Source of the DNA: a virus
Direction: 5' to 3' (one strand)
IMG/VR virus record: IMGVR_UViG_3300037468_000426
Span: 1-29,639 of that record
DNA: 29,639 nt
In this document: positions 15,467-23,100 of the stretch, one piece after another
Layout of the letters: each line of letters opens with the position of its first letter
Numbering within the stretch: the stretch's first letter is position 1
Notes under the pieces: model-generated
The model's database searches: none
What the model saw: the letters and a program-made list of their open reading frames with translations, nothing else
Told to the model about the DNA's origin: nothing
Program-made: the position numbers and the translations under genes

Positions 15467-16030
15467 TTATGAATTAGGTAATCCTGCAGCCACTCTTGCT
15501 GCCATGACTGTCGGATCGGATACAATTTTCTTACCATTTGCACCAAGTACAATTTTGGGAGTTGGAGTCTCAGGAACATCGCTGTCAAAAAGATATTCAT
15601 TATCAGTCTTCACCTGCTCAAGCTGTTCTTTCAAGCCGATGATGGATCCATCCTTCTCTGATAATTTTAGATCTTCAGCTTTTAGCAATGCTTTTACTGC
15701 TTTGATATTCTTTGCTTTGGCAGTGCCCAAGGCAGAGTCAAGTGCGGTATCAAATTTGAGAAGAGCCAACTGAGCCTTGCTATCTTTCTCAATCTGCTCA
15801 GCTTTTTGTTTCCAATCTTCTGCTGTTTTCTTGACACCTTCAATGTCCATTTTCTTGAAACTTTCAATGGTGGCATTGGCTTCGTCAAGTTGTTTCTGAA
15901 TAGTTGTAACGGATCCTTGCGAAGCTTCAACACTGACTTTGAATTTCTCAATATCCTTGCCATGAAGGATAATGATCTGATCTGCTACTTCTTCGGCAAC
16001 ACCAAGTTTTACCAACTCTTCTTTCTTCAT
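15467..16030 (-). CDS. capsid scaffold protein (Phage_GP20 type)
   Basis: The 187-residue protein is almost wholly helical and highly charged (EELVKLGVAEEVADQIIIL, then TTIQKQLDEANATIESFKKMD, then WKQKAEQIEKDSKAQLALLKF). It ends in ALGTAKAKNIKAVKALLKAEDLKL, NEYLFDSDVPETPTPKIVLGA and a C-terminal VMAARVAAGLP helix. This order identifies the Phage_GP20 scaffold family, which guides assembly of the major capsid protein and then exits. It is preceded by a strong promoter and 5' leader, with AAGGAG eight bases before the ATG. The stop of an 18-codon leader reading frame overlaps this ATG. Confidence 0.9.
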   Translation of the reverse strand: MKKEELVKLGVAEEVADQIIILHGKDIEKFKVSVEASQGSVTTIQKQLDEANATIESFKKMDIEGVKKTAEDWKQKAEQIEKDSKAQLALLKFDTALDSALGTAKAKNIKAVKALLKAEDLKLSEKDGSIIGLKEQLEQVKTDNEYLFDSDVPETPTPKIVLGANGKKIVSDPTVMAARVAAGLPNS

Positions 16031-16083
16031 GCTGTTCTCCTTTTACTTTGAACGACTAGCTTTTTTGAAATGGTCAGCACCAT
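16027..16083 (-). other. 18-codon leader reading frame in the 5' UTR of the scaffold gene
   Basis: An ATG at 16081-16083 opens an 18-codon frame (MVLTISKKLVVQSKRRTA). Its TGA overlaps the scaffold ATG (ATGA), the same coupling used elsewhere here. It contains the scaffold Shine-Dalgarno in its last codons. No good Shine-Dalgarno precedes its own ATG, and the ATG is part of a small ATGGT/ACCAT hairpin. It could be chance, or a translational control leader. Confidence 0.25.
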
Positions 16084-16122
16084 TCGTCGCCCACTCTTTT
16101 ACGTTTGTGGATAACGGGTGTA

Positions 16123-16163
16123 TCTATAGACTAATTATATATCGATCGTGACGCAAATATCAA
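16123..16163 (-). promoter_or_regulatory. sigma70-type promoter driving scaffold and capsid genes
   Basis: On the minus strand TTGATA (16158-16163) and a perfect TATAAT (16134-16139) are separated by 18 bases, close to the sigma70 consensus. Transcription would start near 16127, inside an 8-base palindrome TCTATAGA (16123-16130) that could be an operator. The -35 box overlaps the stop of the preceding gene. About 97 bases of leader then precede the scaffold ATG. This is the best promoter I see in the window and probably boosts capsid gene expression. Confidence 0.75.
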
Positions 16164-16375
16164 CTCTCCTCAAGAGCTACTTCTTCAGCCCACAAGTAAG
16201 AGCCATGAATTATTTTCACTGGACTAACATTAGGATAGCCTCCTTTCTCTAGCATCTCACGAACCATGTCTGCCTTTTCACCGGTAACTTTGCCCGCATC
16301 AATGACGGCAACTAACACATCGCCTGCATCGGTGCGTTGATACACTTGGAACATTGTTGTATTTATACTTACCAT
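16160..16375 (-). CDS. small protein between minor capsid-kinase gene and capsid promoter
   Basis: The 71-residue product begins MVSINTTMFQVYQRTDAGDVLVAVIDAGKVTGEKADMV and ends with KIIHGSYLWAEEVALEES. It has a predicted alpha/beta layout with no known motif. It overlaps the end of the minor capsid-kinase gene by seven bases, and a GGAG inside that gene lies seven bases before the ATG. Tight coupling with a gene carrying an enzymatic domain would be compatible with an accessory or control function for it, but this is only an inference from position. Family not recognised. Confidence 0.6.
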   Translation of the reverse strand: MVSINTTMFQVYQRTDAGDVLVAVIDAGKVTGEKADMVREMLEKGGYPNVSPVKIIHGSYLWAEEVALEES

Positions 16376-18912
16376 GTAAGCACTCCTGTGAAATATTTAT
16401 CCCAATTGAGTAAGATGTCTTCAATACGTTTCTCTCCAGCTTCAATTAGCGAGGCTGTCTTTGTGGGATCTTCAGTAGTCATGCTGTCTAGAATATTTTT
16501 CAATTCACCACTATCCCATGCCTTCTGAAGATTGTCTTTATACATGTCGGGCAAATAATATTGCCCAGCTTTATTCACCTTATCTGCCATGTCAAATTCT
16601 GTATTGTAGTTATGTACATCAGGCATTGTTCTAAGATATGCCAAACCATTGTCAATAGCAACAAGATGTTTATCAGCAACCAGCCAGTTACCATAATGCC
16701 TATCTTGATTTGCTGACATCATGTCAAGTAACATCATTTTGCCAACTTCAGATTTATCATCAAGCCTATTCCATATATGGGTGGATCCTTTTATAGTATT
16801 TCCTACATCATGCATAATCTCTGAAGCTACCTTAGAATTGGGAACAAAACTTTGCAAACTTTTGTATTCATTTTTCTCAACAAATGAAACAGTTTTAGGA
16901 ACGATATTCAAACCAAGTAATTTATCTATTTCATATGCTGCTACTTCACGCTTTGCAAAACCTTGATGCACATCAAGATCTCCCCAGCTAGATTTATCAA
17001 CATTCAATTTTAGAATGCCTTCACCTTCTCCTCGGATCATAACTCTCTCCGACGCAAATGCACCTTTATGGTGTGGGTTGGTGCTAGGAGTCAATTCTAT
17101 ACCTTTGGTATCTTCTACACGAACAACCGGTGCAACATTATTGCTAATCTTCCATTCCCACAAGCCATTGGTGCCAGGACGTAATTGAAAACCTTTGTCT
17201 AAAAGCATTAGTTCAGATACTTTGCCTTGGCTCATAAACTCAAGATTGACACTTCTATCTTTGGCAACATTGATCATTTCGTTCATCAAACTCTCGCGTG
17301 TATTTTTTCCTACTGCTCCAAATTCAGCAAAACGAATTGTGTCGCCTCCGACAAGCTTCTCATAGGATACAGCACCAAGAATTTCTTTATTAGAATCACG
17401 ATAGATTAGTTTCTCGTGATACTTATCTTTGAACACTTCAACAAGCCCAAGACGATTGCGTTCTTCTAATGGAGTTTGTGCAGGAAGACTCATATTGGCT
17501 GCATCATTAGCCCACCGATCTAACTTTGCATCTAATGCCGGTAAATCATATATGCCAACATCTTGCATAGCACGAATATAAGAAACATTAGGATCAACAA
17601 TATTTGGTCTAACAACACTGACATCTTTTACCCATGTCGGTGTTGGTGCATGCCCAGCTGGCAAAGGTATTGAAGGAACTGAAGGAACTGAACCGGTTGA
17701 TGAAGGTGATGTAATGGGTGAAGAAGGTGTTGATGCTGACGAAGATGAAGACGGTAATGGAGGTGGCGGAGCCGGTGGCAATGGTGGAGCAACTACCTTT
17801 TCAACTCTACCTCCTTCACGTACACGCTGACGATCAAGACCAGTCTGATCAATAAAATCTCTCATGGTTGCTTGCAGTTCTCTTACTTTAGCAATCTCTG
17901 CAGTATTGTCAAGCCCAGCAGATCCAAGTGCTTCTGCTTCACGTTTGTTTTTTCTTATGTCTCGCTCAATGCCTCGCTGAACTTGGGTGCCTTCGTATAA
18001 CGATAGCTCTTTATTATTGTATTCAACCTTCTCATCAGCCATGTCATCAAGCTGTTGCTGAGTATATGCATTTTCACTTATGCCTTCAAAGTATGGATAA
18101 AAACTATGGCGACAATTTACACCACCCAAGCCATCAGCTTCTCCATAGCCGGTAGCATCGGTGAAGTCCTCGTAATTAGGATCTCTGCCACTCAGACTAA
18201 ATATTTGTCCTTGCCACTCTTCATGCTCAGGACGAGCACCAGCATGTGCAGAAGTTTGTACTAAATCAACACCCATTTCATTTGCTCGGTCAAGTGATAA
18301 CCTATTTGTTGTTTGCGCAACACCAGTAAGAACTGTTCGACGCATTGCTACATCAAGCTGATCTTTTCTACCGCTGGCATAATCTATAACATTCAAGCCT
18401 TTGCTAGCAACTTCTTTTATTGCCAACCTAATTGCTTCATCATAGCTCATAGCTCCATTAGAAACTTGCATATATGCAAGATCTGCAGCATTTTGAAATT
18501 TATCTGAAGCATCTAGTGCAGTAGTCAAAGTCAAATTCTGCATAATGTTGCCAGTCTTTTCCATTCCTGCAATAAGCACATCTAACATCGCTGGCGATAA
18601 GTTTAGCGGTAATGGATTGAGACCAGCTTCTTTATAAATGCTATCATCAAATTTCAAAGCTTGAACACCAGCTTGCTTGAATAACTCTCGTAACTCAACT
18701 CTTCCCATACCAGTCATTTTTGCCAATTGATTGATAGCAGTAGTATAGACCATGCCACTTTCAGTCAGCCTTTGCATCTGCCATGCTGCTGAGCTGGTCA
18801 TTTTCATTTTTGCTAATCGTCTTGCTATGTCATTCATCACTGACTGAGTATATTTCTCATACAGATCAGAAATAGGTACAGCAATCAAATCAAAAGCAGC
18901 AGCACTAAGCAT
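16369..18912 (-). CDS. phage minor capsid protein fused to GNAT-like and HipA/PI3K-like kinase domains
   Basis: The 847-residue protein is about twice the usual minor capsid length. Residues 1-370 form a Phage_min_cap2 / A118 gp4-like head protein: VLTGVAQTTNRLSLDRA near 194-210, TSAHAGARPEHEEWQGQIFS at 220-239 and VNCRHSFYPY at 265-274. A Pro/Ser-rich linker spans about 374-425. Residues about 482-590 look like a GNAT acyltransferase fold (LIYRDSNKEILGAVSY, then a helix, then LLDKGFQLRPG) without a clear acetyl-CoA loop. Residues about 600-845 carry a kinase-like domain: ILKL lysine K635, KREVAAYE (E656/E661), SANQDRHYGN (D737, N742) and VAIDNGLAY (D754). These are the catalytic residues of the HipA, FAM20 and PI3/4-kinase superfamily. 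It follows the portal. It probably enters the head with the portal and may be delivered into the host. The kinase substrate is unknown. Confidence 0.85.
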   Translation of the reverse strand: MLSAAAFDLIAVPISDLYEKYTQSVMNDIARRLAKMKMTSSAAWQMQRLTESGMVYTTAINQLAKMTGMGRVELRELFKQAGVQALKFDDSIYKEAGLNPLPLNLSPAMLDVLIAGMEKTGNIMQNLTLTTALDASDKFQNAADLAYMQVSNGAMSYDEAIRLAIKEVASKGLNVIDYASGRKDQLDVAMRRTVLTGVAQTTNRLSLDRANEMGVDLVQTSAHAGARPEHEEWQGQIFSLSGRDPNYEDFTDATGYGEADGLGGVNCRHSFYPYFEGISENAYTQQQLDDMADEKVEYNNKELSLYEGTQVQRGIERDIRKNKREAEALGSAGLDNTAEIAKVRELQATMRDFIDQTGLDRQRVREGGRVEKVVAPPLPPAPPPPLPSSSSSASTPSSPITSPSSTGSVPSVPSIPLPAGHAPTPTWVKDVSVVRPNIVDPNVSYIRAMQDVGIYDLPALDAKLDRWANDAANMSLPAQTPLEERNRLGLVEVFKDKYHEKLIYRDSNKEILGAVSYEKLVGGDTIRFAEFGAVGKNTRESLMNEMINVAKDRSVNLEFMSQGKVSELMLLDKGFQLRPGTNGLWEWKISNNVAPVVRVEDTKGIELTPSTNPHHKGAFASERVMIRGEGEGILKLNVDKSSWGDLDVHQGFAKREVAAYEIDKLLGLNIVPKTVSFVEKNEYKSLQSFVPNSKVASEIMHDVGNTIKGSTHIWNRLDDKSEVGKMMLLDMMSANQDRHYGNWLVADKHLVAIDNGLAYLRTMPDVHNYNTEFDMADKVNKAGQYYLPDMYKDNLQKAWDSGELKNILDSMTTEDPTKTASLIEAGEKRIEDILLNWDKYFTGVLTW

Positions 18913-18915
18913 AGG

Positions 18916-20406
18916 TTATTTTTTATCTTCAGATTTTTTATCGTCAGCTTTTTTATCTTCTGTTTTTGGTTTACCAAAAGGAGGCTTGCTACCACCAACA
19001 GGATTGCCAAAGAAATCAGTTGTTTGAGCTATCTCAACCTCAGCTAATTTTGCCTCAGCCGTTTCTTTGTCTTCTCCAAAATTGCGCATACGAAATTCAA
19101 CACGACTCATGATCTGACTAGTAACTAAGCGAAGATCTTGTTGAAATTGTGCATCCTTATCTACCACAATGCTGTCATCAAATACATAGGTAACTTCGTA
19201 TGCACCAGCAGGAGCCAATTTACCTATGGTTGCCCATATGTCCATAGCATAAAGCAAATCTTCAAGTGCCTCTTCAAGCGATTTTTGCGTATCGGTAATG
19301 GTAGCATATGAACGCTGATTGCTGATCTTCAATTCGGTAGCAGTCTTATCAACAGTTGTGGGATTAGATAATGTTCCATATGCCAGTCCGCAATTGAATT
19401 CTATCTTGCGAAGAATTGCATCCAAACCTGCCAAAAGTTCTACCTGACGAAATGTAGGAGACCAATCTTCAAATAAAGTTTTGCCACCTACCTCAGTTGC
19501 ACCCACCAACGTTCTATACAATCTTTTTATAGGCAAGATAGGTTTGCCGGCTGAATCTTTACTAAAAGAAAGTTCATCTACATACAAGGCACGCTTGCCA
19601 CTTTCAAACTCCCAAAGAAAATCTGTCCATTGTACATCTGCTTCTTTGATCTGATCTACTGCACGTGAGTAACAAGATACTCCGAGAGGCGATGTAGAAT
19701 CAATATTGTTTGCTAAAGGATATCTAAAATATGAGAACAAAGGATGCTCAATACTCGTAATGGTTGCCTGTGGCTCTAACTCTGCCCACGCTGGTATTGT
19801 TTCTAAAGGCACTTCAGTTCCTAAAGTATCGCGTGTGCTTGACTTATATGCACGATTAGTAATTTCACAGCTATCAGTTCCCATGCTATGAAATTCTAAT
19901 CTTGTATAATAATTTCCTCCAATAGTTCTTTGGTCTACGAATATACAAGAAGTTATTTTACCGGTAGCATCGAAGGCAACAGGATAAAATTGATCTGCTT
20001 GCACAAAGTCAACAATAATCTTGTCTCCACTTATATATGGCTTCATCACCAAGCCACCTTTGGCAGCACCAACTTCAACACCTATCCTAAGTTTGTCAGT
20101 CACTGCATCTAATTGTTCATTTAGATATAGTGCTCGTGCGCTACCAATAACTTCAACTTCCATCTCAATAGTAACAGAGCGTGATATCTCTGAGGCAATT
20201 GCAGAAGCCAAGTTCAGCGAAACTATATTGCCCTCTTCACTTACAAGCCATGGTGGAGTATTTTCATACATAGATGACCATAACTGTAATGCTTCAAGCA
20301 TCGGAGCCGACACAGCAAGCTCAATACCCATAGCTTGTTTTACACTAGTTTGATTTAGCATTTTTGACCATACCTCTCTTAGCCACTGAAATATTCTAGC
20401 AAACAT
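18916..20406 (-). CDS. portal protein (A118 / Phage_prot_Gp6-like)
   Basis: The 496-residue protein has an opening helix with basic residues (ARIFQWLREVWSKMLNQ) and WSSMYENTPPWL at about 43-54. The clip and wing core includes VSLNLASAIASEISRSVTIE, LRIGVEVGAAKGGLVMKPYI and DKIIVDFVQADQFYPVAFD. ALYVDELSF and the long stem helix near KTATELKISNQRSYATITDTQKSLEEAL follow. This matches A118-type portals, dodecameric rings through which DNA enters and leaves the head. The C-terminus is an unusual Lys/Asp/Glu tail (KPKTEDKKADDKKSEDKK). It precedes the minor capsid gene, the normal order. Confidence 0.9.
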   Translation of the reverse strand: MFARIFQWLREVWSKMLNQTSVKQAMGIELAVSAPMLEALQLWSSMYENTPPWLVSEEGNIVSLNLASAIASEISRSVTIEMEVEVIGSARALYLNEQLDAVTDKLRIGVEVGAAKGGLVMKPYISGDKIIVDFVQADQFYPVAFDATGKITSCIFVDQRTIGGNYYTRLEFHSMGTDSCEITNRAYKSSTRDTLGTEVPLETIPAWAELEPQATITSIEHPLFSYFRYPLANNIDSTSPLGVSCYSRAVDQIKEADVQWTDFLWEFESGKRALYVDELSFSKDSAGKPILPIKRLYRTLVGATEVGGKTLFEDWSPTFRQVELLAGLDAILRKIEFNCGLAYGTLSNPTTVDKTATELKISNQRSYATITDTQKSLEEALEDLLYAMDIWATIGKLAPAGAYEVTYVFDDSIVVDKDAQFQQDLRLVTSQIMSRVEFRMRNFGEDKETAEAKLAEVEIAQTTDFFGNPVGGSKPPFGKPKTEDKKADDKKSEDKK

Positions 20407-20409
20407 AAG

Positions 20410-20682
20410 CTACTCACTTCTACAGGCAAGATAAATTGTCCTGTCATCTACTCGTCCTTGAACTGTTGTAATGTGACAGACTGCCGCATATCCTACTCCT
20501 TCAGTCCCACCTGAAAACCATCCAACAACCGTCAGAGCATTTACCGTGGTTGAGTCTAAAGTTATTCCTGTGTCAGGTGTGATTGTCGCTGATAAAATTG
20601 TATCTCCATTAGTCAACCAGTTTGTCCAATCCCACTCATAGTCAAGAACAGCATTCGGATCCTTTATAAATGTATCAGTCAT
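20410..20682 (-). CDS. phage fibre-tail adaptor protein
   Basis: The 90-residue product has KDPNAVLDYEWDWTNWLTNGDTI and GITLDSTTVNALTVVGWFSGG, followed by AAVCHITTVQGRVDDRTIYL. This is the pattern of phage fibre-tail adaptor proteins (D-P-x-A-V-L-D-Y-x-W-D-W, then V-x-V-W-x-S-G-G, then I-T-T-x-x-G-R-x-D-D-R). The family is an Ig-like beta fold said to link fibres to the virion. The start overlaps the preceding repeat gene by eight bases and has GGAG seven bases upstream. Its location before the portal, rather than among tail genes, is notable. Confidence 0.75.
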   Translation of the reverse strand: MTDTFIKDPNAVLDYEWDWTNWLTNGDTILSATITPDTGITLDSTTVNALTVVGWFSGGTEGVGYAAVCHITTVQGRVDDRTIYLACRSE

Positions 20683-21538
20683 TTGTTATCTCCAATATTC
20701 GTATGTCAGCAGAGATCAAAAAATCTCGAGCATCGGTAGGTATGTCAAAAGTATTTTCAGCTATGAGTTCATCCGGAGGAACCACCAGCATTCTTTCACC
20801 TTCTACTATAAGCACCCGATCACTCATTTCAATATTATAGATACGATCGTTATGTGCTCGTATTCGTTGAGCCCAGTTTCTTTCAACAGCTTGACCAATA
20901 GCGATAGTTTGTTGACCAGTAGTAATTTCACGAGCTAAATCTACTTCAATCGCTTGATCTATTGCTCTTACTCTAACAACTGTCAGTAATTGTGCAAGAT
21001 CAGACTCACCTACTTGACCAACTACTTTTGTTTTTTGTTTACTTATAGCTTGGGCAAGTTCAGTCTCTGCTGTCTGACCCACTACCTTTGTTTTTCGTTT
21101 GCTTATAACCTGAGCAAGTTCAGTTTCTGTTGATTGACCAACTACCTTTGTTTTTCTTCGGGATATAACTTGAGCCAACTCTGTTTCGGTTGATTGACCT
21201 GCTACCTTTGTTTTTCTTTGGGATATAACTTGAGCCAACTCTGTTTCATTTGCCTGCCCCACTGCAATAATTTTTAGTTTCTTGGCAGTTACAGCTTGAG
21301 CTAATTCAGTTTCAGTTGCTTGACCAATTATTTTTATTCTTACTGGTGTTATAGGTTGAGCAACTTCAGCTTCAGATGCTTGTCCTATGTCTCTTACTTT
21401 AGTTCCAGCTTCAGCAATTAGATAAGGAAATATTTGCCTGATCTGCAATCTATCATCCGACCACACCCCAAGATCAACATTAGTATCTTGGGGAATGGAC
21501 AGCTTGTCATCAGGTCGGACAATCAAATCAACAGGCAT
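20675..21538 (-). CDS. tandem-repeat virion surface protein (GQATETELAQ repeats)
   Basis: The 287-residue protein contains about nine head-to-tail copies of a 20-22 residue unit between residues 51 and 235. The consensus is roughly GQxTETELAQxIsxrKtKvv. Copies 3 to 6 are nearly identical, and outer copies drift (GQVGESDLAQ, DQAIEVDLAR, GQAVERNWAQ). Flanks are a short N-terminal part and a C-terminal strand-rich part with IYNIEMSDRVLIVEGERMLVVPP. Similar repeats occur in phage tail or fibre-region proteins of several phyla, with unknown role. The next gene is a fibre-tail adaptor, so this is probably a fibre or spacer component whose length can vary by repeat number. Confidence 0.7.
   Translation of the reverse strand: MPVDLIVRPDDKLSIPQDTNVDLGVWSDDRLQIRQIFPYLIAEAGTKVRDIGQASEAEVAQPITPVRIKIIGQATETELAQAVTAKKLKIIAVGQANETELAQVISQRKTKVAGQSTETELAQVISRRKTKVVGQSTETELAQVISKRKTKVVGQTAETELAQAISKQKTKVVGQVGESDLAQLLTVVRVRAIDQAIEVDLAREITTGQQTIAIGQAVERNWAQRIRAHNDRIYNIEMSDRVLIVEGERMLVVPPDELIAENTFDIPTDARDFLISADIRILEITND
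20834..21388 (-). repeat. tandem 60-66 bp coding repeats in the fibre-region gene
   Basis: About nine direct repeats of a 60-66 base unit encode the GQxTETELAQ motif. The central copies are very close in DNA, for example the phrases ending gttgattgacc and cttgagccaactctgtttc on the plus strand. Outer copies diverge. Such arrays can change copy number by slippage or recombination. Confidence 0.85.
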
Positions 21539-21542
21539 TTAC

Positions 21543-22040
21543 TTATCCAGCAACTAAGGTATTGATCGATGAACCAAATCTATCGGGAGTGCCAGTTTTG
21601 TACTGAACAAGATAATGTCCTTCAGGATAATAAGGAGTGGACACCAAGTAGTTCCCAAAGGAGTCTGAGATTATCTGATCAACCTTTTCATCATTGGCTG
21701 TTCTGAATAACTTGACCAAGACACCACCGAGTGGGGAACCATATTCATCGCGTGTTATACCTATAATACCAAAACGAGAATTCGATCCACCACCTGCCGG
21801 CTCAAACATTTCAGGAGTGCTATGCCACAATGCACCAAGTATAAAATCATTTGGTGTATCTAACCTACCGGCTCCAGGCCAAAAAAAATTCTCATAGCCC
21901 ATGAGCAGATCCCAAGAAGCACCAATCCTTACTACTTCAAATGGATCAGCTTCAACAAAGTATCTTGGCATCATTCGCTTGTCATCTTTTGCAAGCTGAT
22001 TAGAAAAGGCAGACGTTGCATTACCAACAAAACTTGTCAT
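21543..22040 (-). CDS. virion protein with carboxypeptidase-regulatory-like Ig fold
   Basis: The 165-residue product has an N-terminal part with MPRYFVEADPFEVVRIGASWDLLMG and aromatic loops. The C-terminal 80 residues contain GIIGITRDEYGSPLGGVLVKLFRT, then DSFGNYLVSTPYYPEGHYLVQYK. This is the hallmark of CarboxypepD_reg / Cna-B-like beta-sandwich domains, which serve as adhesive or spacer modules on virions. The Shine-Dalgarno AAGGAG lies inside the last codons of the preceding gene. It is probably part of a surface-exposed appendage together with the repeat protein and fibre-tail adaptor. The N-terminal part has no recognised family. Confidence 0.65.
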   Translation of the reverse strand: MTSFVGNATSAFSNQLAKDDKRMMPRYFVEADPFEVVRIGASWDLLMGYENFFWPGAGRLDTPNDFILGALWHSTPEMFEPAGGGSNSRFGIIGITRDEYGSPLGGVLVKLFRTANDEKVDQIISDSFGNYLVSTPYYPEGHYLVQYKTGTPDRFGSSINTLVAG

Positions 22041-22042
22041 AG

Positions 22043-22333
22043 TTACTCCTTCGGATGCGGAACCAACTCCGGAGACACATCACCATAAGGTACAAGCGGA
22101 TGCGTCTCCGAAGGATAAGCTCCAACATAATCTGCCGGTACAATTAGTTTATTATCAGCAACTGTCTTCGGTTGCTTATTCTTTATAGCGTCTCTTGCAG
22201 CATCTAACATCTGCAATGCAAGTTTTACGTCACCAATATTTCCACTGACTTTCAAAGCTCCATCAGCATACATATAGATGTTTATATAAGCAACAGCATC
22301 AAGCATATTTGGCTCTGACATTATGCTAGCCAT
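22043..22333 (-). CDS. small conserved-looking phage protein, unknown
   Basis: The 96-residue product has a helix-strand pattern YINIYMYADGALKVSGNIGDVKLALQMLDAARDAIKNK, then a Pro-rich end (IVPADYVGAYPSETHPLVP). The former part resembles small phage proteins with a strand pair and one helix whose function I do not know. The start is uncertain: the first ATG overlaps the preceding mini-gene by eight bases, and a second ATG four codons later (MSEPN) directly follows its stop. Neither has a strong Shine-Dalgarno, so coupled translation is likely. Confidence 0.6.
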   Translation of the reverse strand: MASIMSEPNMLDAVAYINIYMYADGALKVSGNIGDVKLALQMLDAARDAIKNKQPKTVADNKLIVPADYVGAYPSETHPLVPYGDVSPELVPHPKE

Positions 22334-22439
22334 ATACCTGTGCAGCTAAGACCACTACTGCTACTAAGATTGCAGTAGCTATCAACAAACAAATACAAAA
22401 TGTAGCATCACTTACATGCGGTAGTTTTGATAGATTCAT
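22326..22439 (-). CDS. 37-residue single-pass membrane mini-protein
   Basis: The frame encodes MNLSKLPHVSDATFCICLL, then a very hydrophobic stretch (IATAILVAVVVLAA), then QVYG. It has a perfect AAGGAG seven bases before the ATG. This, and its place between two genes on the same strand, make it a real gene despite its size. One membrane helix spans about residues 13-33. It lies in the appendage block. A role in lysis control or host membrane interaction is possible, but there is no evidence beyond topology. Confidence 0.6.
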   Translation of the reverse strand: MNLSKLPHVSDATFCICLLIATAILVAVVVLAAQVYG

Positions 22440-22453
22440 TTATTACTCCTTTA

Positions 22454-22651
22454 TTATTTTGTTTCAACAAAGACAGCGCAAAGGCAAGGCATGATATCCA
22501 CTCCAAAACAATAGAAGCGATAAGTAGGATTAGCCATCAAGAAAATGTTTATAGTGTCTTCGAGAGTAGCAGTGCGCTTCTCAATAACAGCTTCTTTGCC
22601 TACTTCAACAGTCAGCTCAATAAGAGGTAGGATGCGAACAGTCTCAGCCAT
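22454..22651 (-). CDS. small structural-region protein, unknown
   Basis: The 65-residue product (MAETVRILPLIELTVEVGKEAVIEKRTATLEDTINIFLMA, ending with YCFGVDIMPCLCAVFVETK) has a strand-rich opening and a hydrophobic, cysteine-containing end. The start codon follows the stop of the preceding gene by a few bases, with only a weak GGAC upstream, so its translation may depend on the upstream gene. It sits between a virion-type gene and the membrane mini-gene. Family not recognised. The expected product is small and cytoplasmic. Confidence 0.55.
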   Translation of the reverse strand: MAETVRILPLIELTVEVGKEAVIEKRTATLEDTINIFLMANPTYRFYCFGVDIMPCLCAVFVETK

Positions 22652-22654
22652 AGT

Positions 22655-23080
22655 TTATTCGTCCAAGATGCAGTTCACATCAGCAGCAACAGTCGTGGCG
22701 ATATTCCAAATGACCAGCGAGAAACTAATAGGAATAACAAGACCACGTGGGAATGTCCACACCACACCAGTTGAAGCAAGTGTACCATTCCACCGACGGT
22801 GATAAATCAAAGGCACCGTAGGAGAAGTTGCCCAGGATAACGAGCCATTCATTACTGAAGCAGGATCGCTGGGATCATCTTTTTGAAATAATACATTGAC
22901 AGGAGTAGCACCAATTGCTTGAGGACGACCAAGACCGATCTGTGAAGCAATAGCAGTTAGTTGCTCATAACAAATCTCTAACACCTTTGCTCGAACAGTT
23001 GCGGGAGTGCGCCACTCAATATTTGCGGTGGTCGTTGCGGTGAATACGGTAGTGCGTTGTGCAAGACTTGAAATAGCCAT
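22655..23080 (-). CDS. putative structural protein after terL
   Basis: The 141-residue product begins MAISSLAQRTTVFTATTTANIEWRTPATVRAKVLEICYEQL, has a helix near AKVLEICYEQLTAIASQIGLGRP, and ends with strand-rich hydrophobic parts (VPISFSLVIWNIATTVAADVNCILDE). AAGGAG stands nine bases upstream of the ATG. The position right after two terL-proximal genes and the beta-rich, Thr/Ala-rich composition resemble virion proteins. I cannot name a family. Confidence 0.6.
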   Translation of the reverse strand: MAISSLAQRTTVFTATTTANIEWRTPATVRAKVLEICYEQLTAIASQIGLGRPQAIGATPVNVLFQKDDPSDPASVMNGSLSWATSPTVPLIYHRRWNGTLASTGVVWTFPRGLVIPISFSLVIWNIATTVAADVNCILDE

Positions 23081-23100
23081 TGTATATCTCCTTTTCTGAA

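Noticed and set aside
20834-21388. CRISPR array
   Set aside because: The repeats are contiguous coding units without spacers and keep the reading frame.
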